64,000 nucleotides of DNA from Amyloporia xantha. Lineage: Eukaryota; Basidiomycota; Agaricomycetes; Polyporales; Adustoporiaceae. The DNA is taken from NCBI GenBank assembly GCA_036971615.1, contig JAYKKR010000001.1:1984001-2048000 (forward strand), in the 5' to 3' direction. Each line of letters begins with the position of its first letter. The stretch's first letter is position 1. Both the position numbers and the translations under genes were made by a program. Of the stretch, positions 23,411 through 34,849 are shown piece by piece. The notes below the pieces were generated by a model. That model did no database searches, had not been told where the DNA came from, and saw only the letters and a program-made list of their open reading frames with translations.

Positions 23411-25854
23411 TCATGAAGAACCTGAAGACCACCCAGACTTGGCAGACCAGCTGCTGCCGCTAGTCACAGCTGCGCCGCTGCTGTTCCTGGAGCCGCTTGA
23501 TGCGCCCCAACTGTCGGCAGATGCAGATGCGCTACTTGCCGCGCCCCAAGCGGGATAACTGGCAGAGGCACTGGCGCTGACCGACGCGGACGGAGCTGCA
23601 CTGCTTGCACTCCACCAGCTCCCACCGGACGAGCTAGCATATGCTGATGCGGTAGCCGCGCTGTACCACGAGCTCGCGCTTGCAGTCGCGGTGTAACTTG
23701 GCGATGCATATGTGTTCCAGCTATTGCTGTTGCCCATCGTCAGAGTGTACTGACTCTTGCACTAGAGGAACAGAGTCAGTCATCAACCCCCGGAATCAAT
23801 CAATCATGAGACAATCACCGAGTTGAGACATGACGCAAGCGCAGTCTCTAGGACGGTCTGAGTGGCAGTGGCAGTCTGCGTCTCCGTGGCCAACTCCGTA
23901 GCAGTCGCAGTTGCGGTAGAGACAAGGGTTTGAGTCTGGAAGTAAGTCATGTCCTCAGTAATCGTGGCGAACATGGTTTGCTCCACAGTGCTTGTCTGTT
24001 ATTTGGGAGTCAACATAAATGAATCAGCCCCGACATCAATACGTACCTCATCCACAACGGAGGTGCTGACATATGTCGAAATGTAAGTCGTTGGCTGGAC
24101 TAGGGTGCTGACTTGCGTTACGGTGACCATCTCAGTCTCAGTCTGGAAGTCAGTCTGAGTCGCTGTCTCGAATTGAGTTGCGGTGGACAGATAGGTCTGA
24201 GTCTGGACGTAGGTCATGTCCTGAGTCAAGGTGGAAAAGAGCGTGTTCTCGACAGTCTTGGTCTGTATATGGAACATTAGACACTGTTTCACAGCGGTCG
24301 ACTGCATTGTCTGAGACATACGTTGTCAATGACCTCCGTGCTGAGGTATGTAGCCGTGTACGTTGTGGGCGCTACGATGGTGCTGAGCTGGGTGATAGTC
24401 ACTTGGTCAGTGAGGGTATCTGTCTTGGTAGCAGTTGCTGTGTCGGTCTCAGTGGCAGTCGCTGTGGCAGTCGCTGTAGAGAAGAGAGTCTGCGTCTGGT
24501 AGTAGGTGTGGTTTTCAATGACTGTCGAAAGATATGTCTGCTCCACGGTCTGGGTCTACAGCAAAACGTTAATCATAAAGTTTCTACGCGAATGACAGCG
24601 CGTTTGAGCCATACCTCGTCCACAGTTTGCGTGCTGACGAAAAGAGACGTGTACGTGGTGGGCTCGACGAGCGTGCTGACTTGGGTAACGGTGACCCTGT
24701 CAGTCATGATCTCTGTCTGCGTCGCTGTCGAGATGTACGTGATGTCTTGCGTCATGGTCGCCGTCTGAGTGAACTCCAACGTCTTGGTCTACAATATTCA
24801 CTCTGTGAGATAGCACACAGCTAAGATCGTACAATTCCGACTCACGTTGTTAATCACTTGCGTGCTAACGAGAACGCTGGTATATGTGGTCGGCTCCACG
24901 ATCGTGCTGAACACAGTAGCAGTCATGAAATCGGTCTGAGTCTCTTTCTCCGTCTCCGTAGCGGTCGCGGTCTGGAAGTCAGTCATCGTGTACACGTTGA
25001 CCTGTGTACTCGTTGCAGTAGCTGTGTATGTCTGCTCCACCGTCTGCGTCTCGTCAATGATGTCGGTCGAGACATATACGTAAGTTGTAGGAACAAGCTC
25101 GGTCGACGTCACGTAGTCTGTCCGCGTCACAGACTGGGTATCTGTCTGGACATCCGTGACAGTTGCATACTTCGTGATCGTCGTGGGCACGGTCATAGTC
25201 TATACGGCGACGATCAGACTACGGACGGCACGGAAGCCAAACCTTAACAGAAACGCACCGCTGTTGCTGTCTCGGTGACTGTGTAGTAGTCGGTCATGGT
25301 GACCGTGTACGCGGAGTCGTACGCGCTTGAGTAGCCCCCTCCACTTCAGTTTCAATTAATCGTTACGTTATGTCCTGTTCAGCATGACAATTCGCACTTA
25401 CTAGTGGTTAATGATGATAGTCTCGTAGCAGCCCTCGGTCGACCACTGGACAACCCGTTTTGTTAGATCTTTCCCACGGTCTTCAAATTCGATGAACACT
25501 CACCCATGACTCTGATTGACAGGAACCGTCGCTAGCCTTGGAATAACCGTAGCCACAGGCCATGCTTTTGTAACCACCAGACATGAAAGACGAATAAGGC
25601 ATCATCGAATAGGAATCGGAAGAGTACGCAGCAGCTGTTGTGATCTGCGAGGCGGGGGCAGACGAAGCATAGCTAGCAGCGGTAGAGGCGGCTGGTGCTG
25701 AGCTGCCTGCATAAGATGCTGGGGATGCATAGCCCGAGCCTGATGCTGTCGCAGATGGATAGATCGCGCTGGACGGTACCATGGACCATCCATTGACCGC
25801 TATCTGCGCAGCCGCTGCGCTCGCGAGGGAGAGACCAAAGATGATCGAATGCAT
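23411..25854 (-). CDS. secreted Ser/Thr-rich protein built from duplicated repeat exons
   Basis: Likely cell-wall or extracellular glycoprotein of unknown function. Nine exons (25854-25504, 25445-25402, 25343-25259, 25199-24846, 24788-24615, 24555-24322, 24262-24047, 23995-23819, 23761-23411) give 661 residues. A signal peptide, MHSIIFGLSLASAAAAQ, is followed by an Ala/Ser/Tyr-rich segment and a short Cys-bearing segment (CGYGYSKASDGSC, EGCYETIIINHY). Exons 4-8 encode Thr-rich repeats that begin like TQTVEQT, contain VTVTQVSTLVEPTTY and end like VSTQVIDN. The last exon is Ser/Ala/Trp-rich (SSWYSAATASAYASS). Thr and Ser are abundant enough for heavy O-mannosylation. There is no C-terminal hydrophobic tail, so no GPI anchor is predicted. 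I know no characterised homologue. Confidence 0.85.
23819..25199 (-). repeat. six Thr-rich repeat units in five phase-0 exons
   Basis: Exons 25199-24846, 24788-24615, 24555-24322, 24262-24047 and 23995-23819 all begin and end in phase 0, separated by introns of about 51-60 nt. Four hold one repeat. The first holds two, with the junction VSTDIIDE/TQTVEQT lying inside the exon where other repeats have an intron. The last unit has lost the PTTY...VST ending. Confidence 0.8.
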
Positions 25855-26436
25855 GTCGAATAAACGTCAAAGGGATTAATAGAACGAATAGGTGGAACTG
25901 CGTTGACCAAAGCGACGCGATAGCTTGAAAGAACGACGTGGAAAGCGATCTACGCTATGGCTGGCCTGGTGGGCAGCTGTAAATGTGCGGAATGCTTTGC
26001 GATTAACGCAGAGCGCTCTGCAATGGGGAAGTAAGCACCATATCCTCGCATCCAGCCTACCTTGCCACTCACCGCGAAAAAAAAAGAAACGAAAGAAACG
26101 GAAAACCGAAGACGAAGATGGGGGAGGGGTGAAGACGGCTCGGACATTGTGACGCTCTATATGAGATAGGCAGAACACGCGACGGAGGTTCCGCATCGAG
26201 GAACGGTGGCAACTGATCGTGTCCCCTTAGAGACCTCCACGGCCAATACAACTTGGCGCTTGCGTCGCTCATCTGTCATCTCATTGGCTTACCCGAATTT
26301 CCTTGGGAAAGATCATTTTGACCGGAATGACCGGAATATCGATAGATAGATGCTATTCCACAGAGCAACGAGTACGACAAGAACTAATGTAGTCCGAACA
26401 AGCAACACAAGAGAGCGACGAAAAGAAAGAGCCAGA
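25855..26436. other. intergenic region, repeat-protein promoter and carrier 3' side
   Basis: About 580 bp. Contains an A-rich stretch with GAAACGAAAG repeats near 26075-26105. No gene or RNA recognised. Confidence 0.4.
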
Positions 26437-29400
26437 TCAAGCTGAACGCCGCCCAAAGTCACCGTGTACATCAAGAAGAATCTTGAGTGCGTTGCGGGCT
26501 CGGATTTTTGACATGTCTTCTGGTTGGGTGGTGAGAGCCGTTTCCACCTCTCTGCTCTGAGGGCCAAATGGATACTGCCGAGCCAATGAGATCCCTCGGA
26601 TCGACCAAAATAGACCACAACACCTACCGGGAGGAACTGTGCGGACCAATCGCGTGTCAGCAAACCGAACATCCGTTGCTGTCTGTGTGAGAACACACCT
26701 TGTGTAGATACTCGTACGCGACTAGCGTAAATCCGAACTGAGGACTGCTTCTAATGATTCGAGCGGGTCCGCCTTTGAAGAACGCCTTGAATCCTTCCTC
26801 ACGGTCTACAGCCATCCTCGGTCATCTGCTAAGCGATGTAATTTGCCATCGGGAACACTCACAGATCCTAACAAATGCATCGCCCATTCCCTTGTAGGAC
26901 GTCTGGCCGCTTCGAGCCTCCACCTGCAACCGAGTCTTCACGACATCTGCATAGCATTATAATCAGCCACTCCCACCGCCTAAACCACACACGAGCAACC
27001 CACCTGCAGGTGTCGTAAGGTATGCAGCCGGCATACCACTGTATTGTGATAAACAATATCAGCACCCCGTGAACGTCAGAAACGGGCTATGCATGATAGA
27101 TAGATGTATCAAAGGTACATACGCGACAGCGGCAGACGTCAGCGTCTCGAAAAATGACAGCTGCTTCCCATTGTACCCCTCATGGAAGATGTCCCTCTTT
27201 AGGTGCGAATACGCGGGAAAATAGATGGCCGAGAATGGAATGTCACGAAGGAGACAGGCGCTAGCGCCCTTGTAGAGACCCAACAAACCCAGCTGTCGAA
27301 TGATGTGGCCAGCACCCTTGGGGAGGGCACCTTCGAGCTTGGCAGCTTCTCCTTGTATTTGGAGACGGATTTTCCTGAGAAGGTCATATCAGCGCCGCCC
27401 CGTAGCCAGAGGAACGTGCACGACCTACACAATCTCTAGGGGATTAGTGAATATCTGGACATGACATATGATGTAAGAAAGCTGTCCTAGGACCACATAA
27501 CACTAGTCAAACTGACCACTTGGCAACCACCTGCTGAGCCACCAGCAATCAATTCCCAGTACAGTTTGATCCTGCCCGTCTCCGGGTCCATGGCACGCGA
27601 TCGTACGAAATCATTGACGGTCAATTTGATGGCCTTCTCCGGTGCGACACCCTACCATATGGGATTAGTGCCGCGGAAATGCCTCCGTATAATTGGGCTC
27701 ACAATAAGCTGAGGGCCGAGCCCCCGGTAGAAGCCAACGAAACCTTCATTGCGGAATACCTTCTTCACGCAGTCCAGACTATTCTTGTAAAGCAGTTGGC
27801 CGACGACCGTACTCCGTTGATTCTGCATTCTAAATGGGAGCTCATCAACCATGTACTCCCACCGCAGCGGAAATTAATGAGCAGACATACCGAGTCTACG
27901 CCAATCGATTGTCGCTACCGTTAGAGTAACCAAGAGACGTAATCATATATCATACCTTAACTGGGAGAAATCAGCACCGGCGCAAACTATCTACTTGATG
28001 GACTTACCAAGGTCTATTGGATATACAATGGTCGCCCCAAATGCACCAGCGAAACCTGCAAGAACACCGCCACCATGATAGCATCACGAAGTAGGCCCTA
28101 CTTAATTACAATCACCGTACCTCCTTGCACAAAGTTATAAACCGAGTGGGCCACCTCATGAAATAGCGACTTCGACATGGCCACTTCTTCCGGTTCTTCC
28201 CGCTCAAGAGGTGCCTTCCAACGCGGATCGAGCAGCGAAGCAAAGTCAAACAGTGACAGTCGCTGCGTCGAGTCGCCGCGGCCCGCAAAATGGAAAATGA
28301 TCGACGCCTCCATTGGCGTGAACAACGAGTAACGGGTGCTCGTCTCGCAGTAGTTCAGGAAGTCCGACTGGTCGATCCGTCCATCTTTTGACTTGGCGAT
28401 CGCTTCCCGGATGATCCTGTGCATAGGTTACATTCAGTCGAGTATTCTGCGCTAAGAATAAGTGCCCGACTCACCGCTCGAGAATGTCCATCTCTACAAA
28501 GAAATTATATATACTCTTCATACCATGGAATGGAAGTAGAAATCTGCCCACCTCTAATGACATTATGAAACGCAATAACTTCGGAATATGATATCCGCCC
28601 GCCAGGGGAGAGCACAGTGAGTGTCGGTAGTCGTTCTATGACAGCATCAGATAGCTTATGTCCAGCAATTTCCTACGAGCAGCACAGATATGAGAAGGGG
28701 ATAGCGAGCGCGCCTGCTGAAGACACACTAAGATGATTCGTTTGAATTCCTCTGGTAAGATGAACCCATCCCGATCCTTGTCTAGATATTTGAATGACTG
28801 TCGCAGGCGCTCTCCTTGAAGACCCTTCATTAATTGCGTGAACTCATTGTCTGTCAGAGCGGGGTCGTGAATATGTATGCGTCAAGAAAACAGGGAGAAC
28901 CGCACAGCCAAGAACATGCTGTCCATTCTTTGTCCCGAGATACAGTTTTACCCAATCGCTATGAGGCGCCAGTTCAACCGAAGAGCGGCAACAAGTAAGA
29001 GTCCTACATACCAGTCAAAATCAAACGGAATAGCGTCCGATCCAACATTAGCGTTGAATACGTTTTTGAATTCGTCAAAAGTGATGGTTCCTGAGTCGTC
29101 TCTGTAATTACCCAGGTACACGTTATACACATTCAAAGGGTCAAAAGTACACGCATTGAATACGCACACGTCAAAGTACTGAAACGCAATCCAATAATCC
29201 GCGTCCGGCCTCTTCAGCAGCGTCTCAAACACCACAAAGTCATCCCACGACAGCAGCCCCCGCTTGCTCGAGTCCGCCACCCTGAACAGAATGGCAAACT
29301 GCGCGCGCCCGATCTTCGTAAGGTCGCCCGTCGGCGCAATCGCGCTCACGAACTGCTCGCTGCTCAGGAACCTGTGCCGCGCCGCGTCAACGCCCGCCCC

Positions 29401-29625
29401 CCGCTGTCAGTCCTCGATGAGTCATTAGGCAACGCACTTTTGCCCGTCTACCACCGTCGTCGCATTGGAGTCGAAAATCCTCCTCCACCGCTTGATCTCC
29501 GTCTCCGGGATCGCAAGGACGCTCCGGGCATGGCGGAGTGCAGAGACCGTGCGCGAGGACACGGCGAGCTCGTCCTGGTCGCAGTGCGCCGTAGGGAAGA
29601 TGCGTGGCAACGTGAAGGGGAACAT
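26437..29625 (-). CDS. AGC1: calcium-regulated mitochondrial aspartate/glutamate carrier (Aralar/Agc1 type)
   Basis: Exchanges matrix aspartate for cytosolic glutamate in the inner mitochondrial membrane (malate-aspartate shuttle). Twenty exons sum to 687 residues. The N-terminal half has EF-hand repeats, e.g. [13 protein letters not shown] and [13 protein letters not shown], facing the intermembrane space. The C-terminal half has three carrier repeats: [19 protein letters not shown], then [18 protein letters not shown], then [20 protein letters not shown]. Several exons are tiny: 28493-28475 (19 nt), 27960-27956 (5 nt), 27895-27891 (5 nt), 27454-27429 (26 nt) and 26636-26628 (9 nt). The 5-nt pair encodes the centre of the first PIDLVKTRMQNQR signature, so the model is strongly constrained. 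Start at [10 protein letters not shown], before [10 protein letters not shown]. Confidence 0.94.
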
Positions 29626-30103
29626 GCTCAGGCCTCAGGGAGGGGAATACAGACGTGCACAAAGAGTTAGGACTGGCACAAGATGTGACAGCTGGCGGGC
29701 GCCCGAAATTTCACGAAAGCAAGGATATCGCCGTTCTAAGACCCAGGACGTCTAATGGCAGAGTCAATGACAGATCTGTGCGTAGCGTAGTCTAGGACCG
29801 TGCACGAATAAACCAGGAGAGAAAGGAAGCGAGGGACTGCGTCGAGCACAGTGTCCCTGCGGATATAGCAAGTAGGATGCGCTGGCAAGCAGAGGGCCGT
29901 CAACTGCGGGGTACAGCGTCTGCTTGCCAGATGTACTTTTGCATGCGGGGTTAGAGGCGATGACTAAGCTGCGCGTCCAGCATGATTTGCCCAAATATGG
30001 TACTCTCTGCTTCCATCTCCGGATCGCGTCGCGTCGCGACGCGACGCCTACTTCTCAGACCAATGTCACGGGAGGGGACGGGAAACACAGCCGCTGCACA
30101 CGC
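29626..30103. promoter_or_regulatory. Agc1 upstream region, also Trm5 3' flank
   Basis: 478 bp between the Trm5 stop and the Agc1 start, both on the minus strand, so it should hold the Trm5 polyadenylation region and the Agc1 promoter. A 22-bp perfect palindrome lies at 30026-30047. Confidence 0.45.
30026..30047. repeat. 22-bp perfect palindrome of CGCGTC/GACGCG units
   Basis: The sequence reads GCGTCGCGTCG followed at once by CGACGCGACGC when the centre is shared, giving an exact two-fold symmetric 22-mer with no loop. It could be a dimer-protein binding site or a cruciform; function unknown. Confidence 0.8.
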
Positions 30104-32402
30104 TCAGGCGGCGAACGCGGCCTCGTATGGCAGCCGGAAGCTGATACAATACATCTCCTTGTTCGGCGCAACCGACCGCACCAGGTAGAACGACACATCC
30201 GCCCCGAGCGCACTCCCCAGCCTCTCCTCCACTCTCTACATCCACACAAGGAAAGTAAGCGAACACGCCAATCAGCATTCGGCACTCGACGCGATAAGAC
30301 ACAGTAAAGTCGCGCACCTGCCGGATATCGGCTTCCGCCCTCTCCTGCACGAGCTCCCGGGTGAAGCAGTAGCAGTGCACCACCGGCATCGCGTCCCGTG
30401 TGGCATAAAGCCCGCTCAAAGGCCGCCCGCCTGCGTTCGATGGGGCGAGCACCCCGCGGAACGCGTCGAGGAACTCGATAGCCGTGTCGGGCAGGTTCAT
30501 TGCGAGATGCGAGATGCGCTGGCGGCGCGGTCCTGCTGCTGCTGCTGCTGCTGCTTCGTGTGCGGGCCCGCGTATGTGGAGTGCCTCTGCTTCCGCACCA
30601 TCTCTGCGCCCCGGCGATTGGCTCGACGTGCGCTTCTCCTCCGCTTGTTTCCGGTGTTCTTGCTTGAGCTTCGTTCTGCTGATCTTTTGGGGCGGAACCG
30701 CCGGTAGGGGCTCGTCAAACGCCCTGTTGAACGCCGCACGGATAAACGCCCGTCCGTCTTCGCAGGATGGCCTAACCAGTTGTGTGACCTGGCCAGAAGA
30801 CGAACCCAAGCGCTGTGAGTCTCGAGTCTCGGGCCCCAATCTCGGAGATACTGAGAAGGACGGAGAGACGCGCGCCAAGGCAAAGCAGGATAGTCAGAGC
30901 GCACCTTGTTGTCGGCGATGTTCTGGAGCAGATATTTGTAGCTCTTCGGATTCAGATCGTTTGCGAAGACACCACATCCTTTCTTGGCAGCTGGGATGGC
31001 AAAGGGTCCGACTCCGGCGAAGACATCAGCGACGACGTCTTCTGGCGTGAATTGGTCGACGAGACGCGCGTGCTCCGTGTGCAGCCTTGAATTCCAGTAC
31101 ACCTCGCTGAAATCAAACGTGAAGCTGCAGTTCGTTTCGTTCTGCGTGCAAACTGCGGTGAGTGAATGAACTCTGCCCGCGTGCCTTGGCCAAACGTACA
31201 TGCTGTACGATGAAATTGGGTTCCCCTGCAAGTACCTCCATGTTAAACACGCGGAACTGGTTACTGATTCCGTTCAATTTATTGACAACTGTTCTGATGT
31301 GTGGATTCTTCTGCTCTGACGTGTGAGTGGAGGCGCACACATCCTTGGCAATCGACGCACGTCTATGATAAGCTGCCCAATGATATGCTTGTACGGAAGG
31401 TATTCGGGAAGCAGATTCAGGTGTGCTGTGAATCTAACGTTAACAATAGCCCCCGCTCGAGACCGGACACCACGCACCTATATGTCCCACGGCTGCGAAT
31501 CCGGATGGCGCCTCTTCGAGCAGCTCCTCGGGCAAAATAGAAGCAAGAATGTCCTCTGCGAATAGCAGATATCAGACGCCGTCCTCGCACGAGCAATTCA
31601 GAGACATTCTCAAAGATAGTGGCAGGTCATGCCTGACTTCAATGCGTCATTTGGAACGTGCCCTGTCATCCGACGCATCTTCTGACCCTCCTTCCTTAGC
31701 TTAACCCTACTGAGTACAGCCAAGAAACCTACCCTTCTGGAATTGCCTCATATCTCGCAATAGGGGACACAAAAGATGGGGCACCAAAAGATGCGTCGGA
31801 GAACTGGGCCCACTGCAAACTGGGGGACTAGTGAAGGAATAGATATGATACTACCTACTATGGGCAGCATCTGGAACTCACCTGCATTCCAGTAATCGTA
31901 GTCGAGCTGCAGGGTATACGGTACGAGCTCCACAGACCGTTCTTTCATGAAATCGAGCGCTTCAGAAGGCAAGTCGGCTGGCTTGCGGTAGCGTCAGCTC
32001 TTCGCCAGGTATCACAAGTACCGGATTGGATAGAAAGCACCTCGGTCCTGACTCCTGAGCAATACGAGGCGGTCGCCGTCCTCCGCTTGCATGACACTCC
32101 TGATTTTACGCATGCCAAGTAGCGATCTAGCGTCCACCGATACGTGTCCATATCTACCTTCCAAGGTGGATGCGTGACAGGACGTACTTCTTGAGAACTT
32201 GCGCCTCCAACAATTTACCCGCGTCCTGTGGCGGTACTTTCGCGGCGAGAATTGTAATCGACTTGCGGAAAGCATCCCTGTCCAAGACATCCATGCCGCG
32301 GTGGATGGGGGGTGAAACGTCGAGGGTAAGGTTGCGAGACATTGGAGAACGAGTGAAGGTGAAGGGACGGATTAGATGTGATCTGTAGAGACGACCGAGC
32401 AT
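30104..32402 (-). CDS. TRM5: Trm5, tRNA (guanine37-N1)-methyltransferase
   Basis: Methylates G37 next to the anticodon, in cytosol and mitochondria, which prevents frameshifting. Nine exons (32402-32158, 32099-32041, 31977-31882, 31555-31478, 31425-31361, 31310-31200, 31141-30905, 30788-30318, 30235-30104) give 497 residues. Marks: [73 protein letters not shown], the SAM-binding [20 protein letters not shown] with [10 protein letters not shown], and [20 protein letters not shown] presequence-like start ([20 protein letters not shown]) suggests mitochondrial import. A second ATG at 32342 (MSRNLTL) could give the cytosolic form. An insertion of roughly 60 residues with an Ala run sits just before the MNLP motif. 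Intron 3 is unusually long (326 nt). Confidence 0.95.
31556..31881 (-). repeat. long Trm5 intron carrying a 12-bp inverted repeat
   Basis: All other Trm5 introns measure about 46-116 nt; this one is 326 nt. CCGACGCATCTT (31670-31681) and AAGATGCGTCGG (31788-31799) are exact reverse complements, enclosing about 106 nt. Extra length plus inverted repeat suggests a small inserted element, but no target duplication was seen. Confidence 0.5.
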
Positions 32403-32737
32403 AGAGAGCGACCACCGATGTTCTCCCGGTGCGTAAAACAATTCTGAGAATCGCGTAGGCGGCAAAGTCCGCATGAGCAATGGCAGATCCCGAATTCCGA
32501 TCGATCGCTCTGCACCCTTCTGCACCATGCACCTGCACCACCTGAGATTCGAGTCGTCTCTAGACTCTCATTGCATTTGTCTATCCAAAGTTTCGTAGCC
32601 TACCGACAGCCCCGAGAGAAAATTGCACAATAAGCCAGCTATCAGCTCACTCGAGCTCGCATACCAGATCTTCTTCCCGCTCGGCTGGAAAGTCAGAAAT
32701 AAGCATAGTCACTGCTCCTCTCCCCTCGCCAAGGCTC
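32403..32737. promoter_or_regulatory. bidirectional promoter region between Trm5 and Scn1
   Basis: 335 bp between two divergent starts, so it should drive both genes. In-frame minus-strand ATGs at 32528 and nearby are upstream alternatives for Trm5. No clear TATA box. Confidence 0.45.
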
Positions 32738-34056
32738 ATGGAGGATCTCCATCCCCTCCCCTCGGACCCGTCCGTTCTCGTCCACATCGTCGACGTCCAC
32801 TGCCACCCGACCGACTCGGCGCTATCCCCATCGGTCATGTCCACCCTCCCCCACCGCATGTGCGCCATGGCCACTCGCGCGACTGACCAGGCCCTCGTGC
32901 GCGACCTTGCGACGCAGTACCCTGACAAAGTCATCCCCTGCTTCGGTGCGCCTCTCCACCCGCCTTCGCACAGCGCGTTGACCCACACATCCAGGCTACC
33001 ACCCCTGGTTCACACACTGGATCTCCCTCCACCCGCCCTCCGCCGTCCCCCCTAAGGCCGCCCACTACGCCGCCCTCTTCCTCCCCGCCGCTGCGCCGAA
33101 CCCAAGCCCGAACCCGAGCCACGCCGCCGCCTTCGACCGCCTCCTCCCCTTCCTCCCCGAGCCGACCTCCCTCGACACCGTCCTCGCCGACCTCCGCGCG
33201 AACCTCACCACCTTCCCCGCAGCCATGCTCGGCGAGGTCGGCCTCGACCGCGTCTGCCGCGTGCCGTACGCGCACCCCGTCCCCCCGCCGTACGCCGCCG
33301 CCCACAGCGAGAGCACAGCCTGCCCCGGCGGCGGAGCAGACGCGCAGGAGCCCACCCGCGCGCTCTCCCCGTTCACGATCCCCCTCGCGCACCAGCTCGC
33401 CGTCCTCGAGGCGCAGCTCGCGCTCGCGCTCGACCTCCGCCGCAACGTCAGCATGCACAGCGTCAAGGCGCAGAACGCGACGACGGAGCTCCTGGCGCGG
33501 ATGCGCACGCGGCACGGCCGGCGGTGGGACGACGTCAGCGTCGATATACACGCGTGCGGGCTGAGCGTCGAGGGCTGGCTCGAGATCGAGGTGCGTCGCG
33601 TCGCTCCGTCTCCGTCTCCCTGGCACTGCACTCAGCCTTAACCCCCTACCTCCTTTACCCCTCCAGAAAGCCCACCCGAACGTCTTCCTCTCCCTCTCCA
33701 CAGCCATCAACGCCCGCTCCCCCGCGCACGTCGCCCTCCTCCGCGCCGCTGCGCCCACCCGGCTCCTCGTCGAGTCCGACTTCCCCGACGCGGCGCGCAG
33801 CGCGGCGTACACGTGGGACATGCTCTGCCGCGTCGCGGCGGCGCGCGGGTGGTGGTGCGAGCAGAGCGGCGGCGAGGTCGAGAGCGGTGGGAGGGAGGGG
33901 GAGGAGGGGTGGGGCGCGGTGCGGAGGATTGAGGAGAACTGGCGCGCGTTTGAGAGGGGCGGACATCGGATGCCGCCGGGGAAGAAGAAGCGGGATAGGA
34001 GGAAGCTGTTGTTGAGCGAATCCGAGGAGGGGAGCGATGGGGGGGAGCGGACGTAA
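32738..34056 (+). CDS. TatD-family metal-dependent hydrolase (Cut9-interacting Scn1 type)
   Basis: TatD-fold hydrolase/DNase-like protein related to fission yeast Scn1. Exons 32738-32945, 32995-33590 and 33667-34056 give 397 residues. Metal ligands are visible in order: HCH in VDVHCHPTD, Glu in AMLGEVGLDRV, His in NVSMHSVKAQ, His in VDIHACG and Asp in LLVESDFPD. CFGYHPWFTHW is also conserved. A basic/acidic C-terminal tail (GKKKRDRRKLL) may be a nuclear signal. The region is very GC-rich and Ala/Pro-rich, which creates long but meaningless frames on the other strand. The start ATG lies shortly before the first metal motif, as usual in this family. Confidence 0.9.
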
Positions 34057-34849
34057 GGTCATTCGGTATGTTGAGTCAGCTGTAAGATAGCTGAGAGTCT
34101 GAAGTCAACGTCCATCACCGTGGTTCGAAACCAAAGTGCGGGAGGGCTGCGTGTGTACCCCAAGGTAAGCGTGCAGCCATTCGGAGGGTTGTCGACAGAA
34201 GAGACTAGTGACTAGCCAGTGCCGGTGAGTTTAATACTGATCTAGATCTCTCTTCCAGTACTAATTAATGTGAACCAACTGTGTAGACTACAGCTGTGCA
34301 TTACTGAGTAAAAGTTTGAGCCGATCGAAGCTCTGATATCGATAGAATCTCTCAGAGTGCGTCACTATCTTGTTGTTCAAATCTAAGGGAAGACTATAGG
34401 ATCTGGCTAGTAGAGACGAAGAAAGATCAAACATACGGAAAAGGAAACATTGTTACTTTATTCGGACATTGATCTGGGAGAGACGATGGTCCTGGGCTTA
34501 TGTAGTTCCTCATCAGGCAATTGTTTGCTGTGCAATCTGTCGCCCTCGGGCGTGGATAGTTGAGGAACGTAGTCTGGAGACTTGTATGGTGAGTCCAAGA
34601 GACTGAAGGTAGGATACATATATATGTAGAAGACTTTTGACTCGGACTTCGTAGCTCCAGAAGCCGTTTCCTTCACACGAATGACAGCAGATCTGTCACA
34701 TCACACGCGGCTCGTAAGAGTTCAGCCAGTCCACCCAGAAATAATGATATTGAACATCGAAGCGTAAAATAAGGAGACCATGAGCATGTATGCACAGGAC
34801 AAATGCAATATCTAAATACCCAACACAAGAGTACGACGAGCTCGACGAG
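34057..34849. other. intergenic region between convergent genes
   Basis: Joins the 3' ends of the Scn1-type and Gos1 genes. AT-rich in the middle. No gene or RNA recognised; GGTTCGAAACC at about 34123 resembles a tRNA B box but no cloverleaf can be drawn round it. Confidence 0.4.

Noticed and set aside
30497..31231. 244-codon minus-strand frame covering part of Trm5
   Set aside because: Its first part is the real Trm5 exon, but the remainder reads through an intron and the next exon in the wrong frame.
32931..33821. 296-codon minus-strand open frame overlapping the Scn1-type gene
   Set aside because: It is the shadow of a very GC-rich coding exon; composition is Arg/Gly/Glu repeats with no domain, while the plus strand carries all TatD metal ligands.
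34110..34150. tRNA B-box-like GGTTCGAAACC
   Set aside because: No A box at the right distance and no acceptor stem can be paired.
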